From Methanospirillum hungatei JF-1 (GTDB lineage: Archaea; Halobacteriota; Methanomicrobia; Methanomicrobiales; Methanospirillaceae), in contig NC_007796.1 of assembly GCF_000013445.1 (NCBI RefSeq), forward strand, positions 372,001-436,000: a DNA stretch of 64,000 nucleotides. The letters run 5' to 3'. Under the pieces are notes generated by a model. The model did not search any database. It was not told where the DNA came from and saw only the letters and a program-made list of their open reading frames with translations. Positions 56,466 through 64,000 of this stretch are shown piece after piece (position 1 is the first letter of the stretch; every line of letters begins with the position of its first letter). A program made the position numbers and the translations under genes.

Positions 56466-57857
56466 TTAATTCTGAATATAATCATCAACCTTACCTTTTA
56501 CATTTTGGGTGAATTTCTCGATTACATATAATACTATAAAAATGAGAACAAAATACATCATAATCATGATTATTGAATAAATAAATAATGTCATTAATAC
56601 TGGACAATTAAATACGTAACAAAAATAAAAACCAAAATAAACCCCTCCAGTTCGAATAATATCCCATATTAAATTCCAATGATTATTACCATAAATTGAA
56701 AGAATCGATGTTGGTGAAACTACAAAACCAACTATCACCATCGCCCCCAGCGTCCAACAATACCAACCGGCTTCCTTCCAAACATGTCCAAAAATTACCG
56801 AAATAAAAACCGGAGCAAACAAGGTTGGAAGACCAATTAGAGGCAATCCTATGAGCGAAAGGTGCTTTAGTGTTTTCAAATAAAAATTCCTTAATTCTTT
56901 TGAACCATCTCTTACCATTTTTGACGCTTCACCAAGATAAGCCTGACCCATTGATTGCGAAATAAAACTACCAGGGAGAATTAATAGCATATTAGCAAGT
57001 GAATAAAAACCCACAATTTGAGAATCATATAGCCAAAGTAACATTAGAGGTGGGAGTTGAAGGGATATTGTATTCATAATAGATGCTGGAAAATGAAAAA
57101 TGGGAAAATTTTTGTAGGTTTTAGCAATAATCTTCAACGAATTGATTGATATAGAATTATAAATATTTTGTTTTTTATACCAAATACTCCTCACTAGAGT
57201 CCCAATCCCAGCAGTTTGGGAGATAATATGCCCGATGATAAGACCTATTGGACCGAAAGAAAAAAGACCTAGAAATATTTTACAGACTGCACCTCCAATA
57301 CCTTGGTTAATCTTTGTATATGTAATTATTCGATAATCCTGGTTTCGTATGGTATAATAGTTAAAAATACTATATAGCCCAAGTCCAAAGAACCCAAAAA
57401 GAAGAAACCAAAGATATTCTGAAATACTATATAAGTTAAAGGTATCAATAAAATAATCATCAGCTATTACAAGAATAAAAGCAAAAATGGCCGTTGTACA
57501 ACACAGAAGAACCAAACACAAACCCAAAAGATTCGCAGCATCTTCATCGCGTTTTGGTAGCCCTAAGGCAAATTCATATCTTAATGAAGCACCTATCCCA
57601 GTTATTGCCAATATTGATGAATAAACTGCAAGGATTCCAAGGTCAGAAGGCGTATAAAGACGTGTTATGATTGGCATCGAAATAATCCCAATCAATTGGG
57701 TAACTGCTGTCCCACTGCCAAGGATAAACACTCCTTTGTAGAGAGGATTGTTTTGAATGAATTCTAATATTTGAAAAGTAAATGGTAACTTCTTAAGAGA
57801 TGAAATTATGATTGAAACAAACCCCATTATACATTTCTGCTTATGATTGACTTTCAT
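56466..57857 (-). CDS. Oligosaccharide flippase (Wzx-like, MATE/MOP superfamily)
   Basis: 463 residues (or 453 from ATG 57827) with about twelve to fourteen membrane helices. It has the polysaccharide-synthase start GSGTAVTQLIGIISMPIITRLYTPSDLGILAVYSSI and FEFALGLP-like RYEFALGLPKRDEDAANL. It would flip lipid-linked glycan across the membrane. AT-rich like its neighbours. It is separated from the methyltransferase by a 117-bp gap that once formed the promoter-side flank of that gene. Confidence 0.9.
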   Translation of the reverse strand: MKVNHKQKCIMGFVSIIISSLKKLPFTFQILEFIQNNPLYKGVFILGSGTAVTQLIGIISMPIITRLYTPSDLGILAVYSSILAITGIGASLRYEFALGLPKRDEDAANLLGLCLVLLCCTTAIFAFILVIADDYFIDTFNLYSISEYLWFLLFGFFGLGLYSIFNYYTIRNQDYRIITYTKINQGIGGAVCKIFLGLFSFGPIGLIIGHIISQTAGIGTLVRSIWYKKQNIYNSISINSLKIIAKTYKNFPIFHFPASIMNTISLQLPPLMLLWLYDSQIVGFYSLANMLLILPGSFISQSMGQAYLGEASKMVRDGSKELRNFYLKTLKHLSLIGLPLIGLPTLFAPVFISVIFGHVWKEAGWYCWTLGAMVIVGFVVSPTSILSIYGNNHWNLIWDIIRTGGVYFGFYFCYVFNCPVLMTLFIYSIIMIMMYFVLIFIVLYVIEKFTQNVKGKVDDYIQN

Positions 57858-58117
57858 TCACGATGATTTATAATGTCTTTTGCTTATTTAGCCTTTGTCC
57901 AAATCTAGTTTTTATAATCCAATTTCAAGTTTTTTTGTAGATATATGTGGTGTTGTCAAGTGCTGAACAATAATCACCAAATCTTAAAGATATTTTTCCT
58001 ACCTCCGTAATTTCTCATTATGTAATTTCGATATGTTATCGAATAATCAATTTTAATGAGTATACCAATTTTTTAGTGAATTTGAATCAAAACTAATATT
58101 TAAGCAGTCAATACTAA

Positions 58118-58388
58118 TCATTCAATTTTTTCGGTTAAATAATTAAGTAATACAGTAAACTTCCTCGCCATCTCGACGTGGCTGTACTTCATGATCTCCT
58201 TCTCAATTCCGTGATACTGGACCGCCCCCAATTCCTTGTATTCCCGGTATGCCTGGATCAGGTAATTGCGAAGTTCGTCCTCTGTTGCGCAGTGGACTCC
58301 TGCCTTTGTCTGGTCCAGCAGTTCTTTCACAACGCCTCCGTCTGTGTAGCCGAGGGAGAGGATTGGGCGGCGGGCGGCGAAAAAAATA
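58118..58388 (-). pseudogene. C-terminal glycosyltransferase or glycan-enzyme remnant
   Basis: Open sequence without its own upstream part reads FAARRPILSLGYTDGGVVKELLDQT, then GVHCATEDELRNYLIQAYREYKELG, ending YLTEKIE. This is the tail of a GT4-type glycosyltransferase (the nucleotide-sugar-binding GG.V.ELL region and final helix). It is more GC-rich than the genes around it, so it is probably a leftover of the original host locus. It abuts the next remnant at 58389. Confidence 0.75.
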
Positions 58389-58389
58389 A

Positions 58390-59111
58390 CTATGCGCTCG
58401 AGGAGGGATCTTCTATTAATGATTCAAGGAATCCCTTTAATTTCTTCATTTTTATTGACCAATCTAAATTCTCTTCTGCATATTTCCTCATTTTTTTTGG
58501 GTGATCAGGGTCTGAACATATTTTTTGTGCAAAATCTATTACCGGATCAATGTCAATCGGCGATTCATCTGGGGGGACTCTCAAGATATAAGGAAAATCA
58601 TCTGGAAAATCTGGATCTTTACATGCAATAATCCACGGAATTCCACGGGCACAATATTCTCGGACTTTGAGGGTTGAAGACTCAGATAATCCAATTCTAT
58701 GAAGACCGAGACTTCCCACAGCAATATGGCAGGTGTCGAAAAGAGAGTCAAGTTCAGTACCTGATTTGAAACCGTGAAAGATAACCTGTTTTGATAAGTG
58801 TAAATTATCAACTAGTTTTTTGAGATTGGGAATTTCTTTGCCATTGCCCACAATGTGTAGGCAAATTAAATGGTTATTTTTATATTCATAGATTCCCCGG
58901 ATTATGCGATCGATTCCATGCCATCGACTGACATTTGCAACAAAGAGGAGATATAGAATTTTTCCTTTTTGATCATGGTTTCGTAGAGGACATAAACTAA
59001 CATTAATACCATTCCAGTAGTCAAAAATTAGACATATTTTGGTAATTTTTACTAAAGATATCTCGCATAAAAAAACGGGTTGCTCAATTACGTTAATTGA
59101 ATATAAGTTAA
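58390..59111 (-). pseudogene. GT4 glycosyltransferase lacking its N-terminal domain
   Basis: The minus-strand frame holds the GT-B C-terminal half: LYLLFVANVSRWHGIDRIIRGIYEY, then IVGNGKEIPNLKKLVDNLHLSKQVIFHGF and SLGLHRIGLSESSTLKVREYCARGIP with the donor-binding Glu region. The acceptor-binding N-terminal domain is gone. It is cut at 59111 by the end of a transposon remnant, whose GTG at 59124 supplies the only start. Probably inactive. Confidence 0.8.
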
Positions 59112-59525
59112 GAGGGTGTTGCACAACTCAGATCCCCCCATAATTTTTCAACTAAGGTCAATCAAAAGTACTTTACCTTAGTACGTCCAACATATACTCA
59201 ATGTATAATACGATAGGTCGGGATTTTGAACAACTTTACCTTCTCCCCGAGGATATTAGAGACTGGGTTCCGAGTGATGATTTCTGTCATATATTAGAGG
59301 CTGTTGCATAACCAAAATGTCATTTCCGCAAGAGGACAATTTCCATTCGATTGGAACTTAAATCGTCGAAAAAAATCTGGGTTTTTCCTCATTGTACTAA
59401 CTGTTTGAAGTTATGCAACAGCCTCTAAAAAGAAATGAATTACAGAAAGGAGTAAATTGGCAATTTACAACTGCCGATGCACGGAGTAGATTGAAGCGAC
59501 TTTACCCACATATTAAGGTGTCTTG
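59112..59525 (+). mobile_element. Transposase remnants interrupted by a small element
   Basis: It starts with the IS1182-type end GAGGGTGTTGCAC. Then MYNTIGRDFEQLYLLPEDIRDWVPSDDFCHIL (59202 onward) matches the start of an IS1182-type transposase, though not the intact copies here. It is broken by the element at 59294-59428. The following RNELQKGVNWQFTTADARSRLKRLYPHI looks like the end of another transposase whose family I cannot fix. The rest of 59125-59814 has no gene. Confidence 0.7.
59294..59428. mobile_element. MITE-like element with 19-bp perfect inverted repeats
   Basis: TTAGAGGCTGTTGCATAAC at the left end is matched exactly in reverse complement at the right end; the 97-bp interior has no coding capacity. 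The end sequence resembles the IS1182-like termini (GAGGCTGTTGCA), so a related transposase could move it in trans. No clear target duplication is visible. Confidence 0.7.
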
Positions 59526-59814
59526 AACCACTAGTACATCGAAGTCAGGTGTGTGCGCTAATCTATCAACGATAGCTACAGGCTTAGAAGTGTTCTCTAA
59601 TTTTCTGCTTATTTAGCATTTATGATTCAACTTTTTTAAAGGTTGAGAATTAAGCTGAAAAATTTGATCAAATTGAAAACTCCCGCAATTTTCTTCTTTT
59701 TCATTGCAAAACCTTCCCAAGGTCGCGGTTGAACATGACATTTTAAAGTTCGTTAATCTTATAATGATTATGACTAATATTGTTTTAAAAAAATTTTTTT
59801 AAAAAGGGATATAA

Positions 59815-61011
59815 ATGAATATTATAATTTTAGATATCCATCCATTAGAAGATGGTAGAATTCAGCGGCATATTAAATATTTATTAGAAAAAAAAATTAA
59901 AGTATATCGAATTCACTATAACTATACAGATAAAACTATAAAGACCGGCCCTTTTTCGCTCTTTGGGGAAGTGGGATATATACGGAATATTTTTTTATTT
60001 GGCAATAAAAAAATCAACACTTTTTTATTTCTAATACTGTGTCAAACTTTTCTTTTTTATAAAGACTGTATAAAAATATTAAAAAAAATATCCATAAATG
60101 AGAATGAAAAAATAATTATTCATATTCATGATCCTCAATTACTCCCTTTGGGTGAATATTTAAAAACAAGGTATTCACGAAATATTCAGTTAGTTTATGA
60201 CAGGCATGAAATTTATGAGGTGTTAAATAATTATTTAGAATTAATATTTGGATTTCCAAACTTTTTTGAAAAGAGAATTAATAAAAAAGAAATTTCAGGT
60301 GTCGTCATTATTTCTGATCTTTATTATCAAAGTACAAAAAACATATTTCCATATTCAAATATTCTATCAATTTCAAATTTCCCGTCAATTAAGAATTATG
60401 ATCTAGATAAAATAAAAGATAAATATGAAAAATTTAATGAGGATTCAATAATTAACATGGTATATATCGGTGGTTTATCCAAAAAAATTGACCGCGATAT
60501 CGATCTTTTATTGGAGGTTTTTTTTAAGATATTAGAAACCTGTAATAATGTGAAGGTGATATTAGGTGGGAAGGATTTAGATCCATCATTATTACCAATG
60601 ATTAACGATTTATCTCAAAAATATCCAAAACGATTTGAATATCTGGGGTACGTTCCTTATTCTATTACTAATGAAATAACTCAAAAAGCGCATATTGGCT
60701 TCAATTTTATAAAACCTGAATCTGAATATTGGGTGAAAATATCCTCCAATAAAATTAATGAATATTTGATATGTGGGACCATTCCAATCGTAAGGGCTGA
60801 TGTTGAGAATTATATGGAAATACAGAATGTGGCAATTATTTTTGGAAGAAATGAAAGTAAAGAATTGATATTGAATACATTGTTAAAACTGGTTTCAAAT
60901 CCTGAATTAATGAAATCTTATATGAAAGAAGGCCATAAAATTGGGATGAAAAATACTTGGGAGTCTATTGCTGATAGATATCTTTTATTATATGAATATG
61001 TAAGTAAGTAG
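59815..61011 (+). CDS. GT-B (GT4-like) glycosyltransferase
   Basis: 398 residues, with AGGGAT before the ATG. The N-terminal domain begins MNIIILDIHPLEDGRIQRHIKYLLEKK, with IHIHDPQLLPLGEYLK typical of GT4 enzymes. The C-terminal domain has MVYIGGLSKKIDRDIDLLLEVF and PESEYWVKISSNKINEYLICGTIPIV for nucleotide-sugar binding. Very AT-rich and Lys/Ile-rich. It is encoded opposite to its glycosyltransferase neighbour. Sugar specificity is unknown. Confidence 0.85.
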   Translation: MNIIILDIHPLEDGRIQRHIKYLLEKKIKVYRIHYNYTDKTIKTGPFSLFGEVGYIRNIFLFGNKKINTFLFLILCQTFLFYKDCIKILKKISINENEKIIIHIHDPQLLPLGEYLKTRYSRNIQLVYDRHEIYEVLNNYLELIFGFPNFFEKRINKKEISGVVIISDLYYQSTKNIFPYSNILSISNFPSIKNYDLDKIKDKYEKFNEDSIINMVYIGGLSKKIDRDIDLLLEVFFKILETCNNVKVILGGKDLDPSLLPMINDLSQKYPKRFEYLGYVPYSITNEITQKAHIGFNFIKPESEYWVKISSNKINEYLICGTIPIVRADVENYMEIQNVAIIFGRNESKELILNTLLKLVSNPELMKSYMKEGHKIGMKNTWESIADRYLLLYEYVSK

Positions 61012-61026
61012 GTATCCTTGCTTCAT

Positions 61027-62136
61027 TTATCGGGTAAGTATTCTCTGATATATTTTAATTAATCTTTTCTCCATAATGTTCCAATTAAACGTTCTTTCAA
61101 ATGCTCGTTTGCCATTTTTGCCGAGTTTTTCTTGAAAATGTTTATCATTTTTGATTTTTAATACTGCCTCTCGAATTGAGGGGATATCACCATACGGTAC
61201 TACCAATCCACAGTTTTCTTCACTCACGATTTTTGCCATGGTTGTTCCACTATTTACTAAAATTGGTTTACCACACATCATTGCTTCAAATAATTTATTG
61301 GGGCTGGCATAGAAATTATTTGGAACCTTTGGATCGTAGAAAGCAAAAAGTAAATCTGCTTGAAAACTTTTTAAAATCACGGTATCATAGTTAATTTCTC
61401 CTAGAAATTGAACTCGGGAATTTGTTTTACAAATATTTAGTAATTCAGCAACTCGAGGACCATAACCAGCAATTTCAAAAAAAATATCTGTAATGTCACC
61501 ACATGCTTTGATTATTGATGAAATATCTCTATCCAAAGATAGTCCTCCTGCAAAAAAAATTTTAAAATTTTCTGATTGGTTTGATGTACGTAACTTATCT
61601 GCCAGTTCCTTTGGTGGAGAATTGTATATTATAGATACATTTTTATAATTTCCCTGTTTTATTTGATGAATTCTCGATGAATCAACAAGAATAATTTCAT
61701 CGACATGTTTCATGAAATAGCAATCGATTGATTCAACTATTTTCCGAATTGTTGGTGAAAATGCTATTTGATCGGAATAGAAATCAAAAATATCATATAT
61801 GATCGGGCGAGATAAAAATTTTGAAATGATTAATGATGGAATTAAGCAATCTAAATCTGCAGCATGAACTACATCCCATTTTTCTTTTAGGAGCCATATT
61901 GAAACATATATCCACCATAAGGGAAGGAAAAAAAATATTTTGTACCCCAGTGGCGCATGTAACTGAAATCTATGAATATAATAATTTCTTCTGATTTCTT
62001 GAGCTTTTACCTTACTACCATATCTACCCCACCCTAGAATAACTACCTCATTGCCTGCATTAGATAGTGTTGTCGCTTCTTTTTCTAACCTTACATCTGG
62101 ATTAATGGGATGAGATCGTACCATTATTATTTTCAT
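61027..62136 (-). CDS. GT4-family glycosyltransferase
   Basis: 369 residues with the complete GT-B pattern: MKIIMVRSHPINPDVRLEKEATTLSNAGNEVVILGWGR, DVVHAADLDCLIPSLI (acceptor side), IFFAGGLSLDRDISSIIKACGD, and PNKLFEAMMCGKPILVNSGTTMAKIVSEENCGLVVPYGD with the conserved Glu. The end is WNIMEKRLIKIYQRIL. Intact; it would add a sugar to the lipid-linked glycan at the inner membrane face. Confidence 0.92.
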   Translation of the reverse strand: MKIIMVRSHPINPDVRLEKEATTLSNAGNEVVILGWGRYGSKVKAQEIRRNYYIHRFQLHAPLGYKIFFFLPLWWIYVSIWLLKEKWDVVHAADLDCLIPSLIISKFLSRPIIYDIFDFYSDQIAFSPTIRKIVESIDCYFMKHVDEIILVDSSRIHQIKQGNYKNVSIIYNSPPKELADKLRTSNQSENFKIFFAGGLSLDRDISSIIKACGDITDIFFEIAGYGPRVAELLNICKTNSRVQFLGEINYDTVILKSFQADLLFAFYDPKVPNNFYASPNKLFEAMMCGKPILVNSGTTMAKIVSEENCGLVVPYGDIPSIREAVLKIKNDKHFQEKLGKNGKRAFERTFNWNIMEKRLIKIYQRILTR

Positions 62137-62207
62137 GAGAAGATAAATCCGGATTTCATTTGTTTGATAAATATCCTAGGGAATAACAAATCAGATTATA
62201 TTATTTA

Positions 62208-63761
62208 TTACGTATAATAATATGTAATAATATTGTTACAATATAATTTATCAAATATATTTAACTTATTTGATTCTCCCGGAAGTATTTTAATAAAATT
62301 ATATTGTCCCATATGTTCCCCAAATTGATGAAGGAAACCAGTTTTTATATTGAGTTTATTATAATCTAATAGAGACCTTGAAGGGATATCATTAATATTT
62401 ATTTGGCCAGAATTTAACAATGGCAAGTTGGAGATTTGGTTATTATCTTTTGTGGTATAAATTGATTTCCACTCCTTGAAAACTATTTCTTGCTCTGTAT
62501 CATATAATTTATAATATGATAAATGTTCATCGACAAAAGGACTAGTTTCAAAGCCCGCGATAGTTGATGAAAGTGAAAAGGAAGATAATAGGATAAGGAT
62601 TACAGTTGCGGTAACAATTTTTCCTTTATCGGTTTTTATCCTTCCAAGAAAAAATAGCAATCCTTCTGCTGCTAAAAAAATTAGTGAAAAAATTTGCAAT
62701 AATGGATATAGTCTATCAGGTAGGAGAGCTACCTGTTTAAAGCCGATTCCGAGGACAAGAAAAATGGATAAGACTAAAGAAATAGATATTATGAAAAGGT
62801 CTGGTATTGTTCTTCGTCGCAAAAAAATTAAAAATCCAGATACGGCCAAACCTAGTAAAATCGAAGATCCAATCGTATTGATAAAGATAGTTTTTATTGG
62901 GACTTGATCATATACAGTTGACTCTACCAGATTCATCGAAATATCCTGAAAAGATATATAGTAATTATTTATTATCTGGATAAGACTTCCAAAAAGATTT
63001 GAATAATACATCAATTGTAAGGAGAGTATCAATAAAAAGATCAAAAAAATAGGCCATAAAATTGCCTTCTGTTTGGATAATTTTTTTTTCACATAAATTT
63101 CCAAAAATGCTAATATGCCTAATAAAATTAAAATAATCATTGCAGAAAAATGATGGGTAAATATGATCAATATCGTTAATATTATAATGCAGGGTATATA
63201 TCGCAAATTTGTGGACGAAAAATATAACAAAATTATTGATAATAACATCACCGAAAAAGAATAATTGTATGCTTGATGCTCTGGATGTGCTCCATACATC
63301 AAATAATAATCAAGACAGTTAAATAAAATTACCGTTATTAGCGCATAATTATTGTTCCAAAATGCCCTTGCGATTAAAAAAATAAATATTACTGTGGAAC
63401 AAAGTAAAAAACCACCCAGAATTATGTATGTACTTTTTGGGTCTGAACCGCAGACCAATATATTAATTGCAGCGAAAATGTGATGGCAAGGGAAAAAATC
63501 GTATGTACCTGTAAATATGATTGGGTGAGGGATATAACCATTTTTTAGGATTGGAATGACAAATGCACTAAAATGTAAATCAAAATCAGGTAAAGCAATT
63601 CCTTTGGGAAAAATGATTTGATTACTTAATGAAATATTCAAAGATAAAAAAAAAGATTTTAAGACTAAAAAAATCCCTTTTACATGGGTATTAATAATTA
63701 GCGCTTCGATTATGAGGATTGCTGTGCATATTGATATTAGAACATAATAGAGTGGATTTTT
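62208..63761 (-). pseudogene. Polytopic membrane protein truncated by IS1-like copy 2
   Basis: The frame is open from the IS edge at 63761 down to 62208, not just from the TTG at 63641. Upstream of that TTG it reads PLYYVLISICTAILIIEALIIN, an interrupted membrane helix. About eleven hydrophobic segments follow with a loop DFDLHFSAFVIPILKNGYIPHPIIFTGTYDFFPCHH. A short soluble C-terminus ends it. The layout suggests a glycan polymerase or lipid-linked-sugar glycosyltransferase (Wzy or mannosyltransferase type). The start codon and first helix must lie beyond the IS, outside the window. Confidence 0.8.
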
Positions 63762-64000
63762 GGTAGTGCCCTGTTAGCAAGCTGGTAATACTAAGTGCAA
63801 ATAAAGTATTAAATTTTATGTACTAAAAATTAATATAAGTTTAGATATAATTATTTTCATGGTTGGAAAACGTGGTCCTATATTGATTACGTGTCAAAAT
63901 CCGGATTGTACTTATTTTCAAATTGAAGATGGAAAGAATATTACTAAAAATGGGCATAATTCTGCAGGCAATCAACAGTACTATTGCCATCACTGTCGAC
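63762..64000 (+). mobile_element. IS1-like element, copy 2, cut by window end
   Basis: It starts GGTAGTGCCCTGTTAGCAAG, the exact reverse complement of the right end of copy 1, and stays identical by eye to the window end. Its orientation is opposite to copy 1. The left flank GGATTTTT (63754-63761) is the candidate 8-bp duplication, which cannot be checked here. Confidence 0.9.
63859..64000 (+). CDS. IS1-like transposase orfA, copy 2 (partial)
   Basis: ATG 63859 starts MVGKRGPILITCQNPDCTYF and continues through the zinc-binding Cys residues to the window end at CHHC. Identical to orfA of copy 1 over the visible 47 codons. Confidence 0.9.
   Translation, partial: MVGKRGPILITCQNPDCTYFQIEDGKNITKNGHNSAGNQQYYCHHCR

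Noticed and set aside
40871-64000. Composite transposon bounded by two inverted IS1-like copies around the toxin/glycan region
   Set aside because: Copy 1 has its own perfect 8-bp target duplication on both sides, so it inserted by itself. The interval is not a single mobile unit on this evidence.

Overview
The window looks like chromosome of a methanogenic archaeon of the order Methanomicrobiales, most like Methanospirillum. This is inferred from a single-domain HMf-type histone, a tRNA-Leu followed by no encoded CCA, euryarchaeal histidine kinases with an RHDISN-type H-box, DUF5591 and DUF6159 proteins, several large chemoreceptors, and TATA/BRE-like promoters with strong Shine-Dalgarno sites. 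No rRNA or methanogenesis gene is present, so genus level is not proven.

Layout. 1-19 kb is mostly housekeeping and ion homeostasis: a chemoreceptor (cut by the window start), a PIN toxin-antitoxin pair, two different P-type cation ATPases, a DMT exporter, a tandem universal stress protein, a DUF1538-DUF1538-P-II operon, a two-domain wHTH regulator, HtpX, a CNNM/CorC-type protein, a CDF-like transporter and an exported S9 peptidase. 19-37.6 kb holds two more chemoreceptors, an exported cache-domain protein split by an insertion sequence, acetyl-CoA synthetase, an M24 peptidase, a Fe-S protein, an RRM protein, an ABC ATPase, a 7TM histidine kinase, an AI-2E permease and an OsmC protein. 37.6-40.04 kb is a decay zone: a DUF6159 gene with an in-frame stop, a frameshifted regulator, and remnants of a kinase, an AAA-ATPase and a PIN toxin. 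The histone gene and tRNA-Leu follow, then an intact IS1-like element with an 8-bp target duplication.

42.8-50 kb is a rearranged mosaic. Near-identical fragments of wecB (three copies, one intact) and wecC (5' part twice, 3' part once, no intact copy) alternate with toxin-antitoxin modules (VapBC-type, HicBA, RelE/ParE). 49.7-63.8 kb is a surface-glycan island: wecB, deacetylase, ATP-grasp, PHP, methyltransferase, flippase and glycosyltransferases. It turns markedly AT-rich after about 51.8 kb, which suggests acquired DNA.

Mobile DNA explains much of the damage. Two nearly identical 1760-bp IS1182-like elements, each with its own 4-bp target duplication, split a cache protein inside its signal peptide and a methyltransferase inside its zinc-binding N-terminus. 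In both cases removing the element and one duplication restores a clean reading frame. A second IS1-like copy at the right edge truncates a polytopic membrane protein, and a small element with a 19-bp perfect inverted repeat sits inside an older transposase remnant. The least described intact system is the DUF1538-DUF1538-P-II operon. The most unusual structure is the toxin-antitoxin/wec mosaic.
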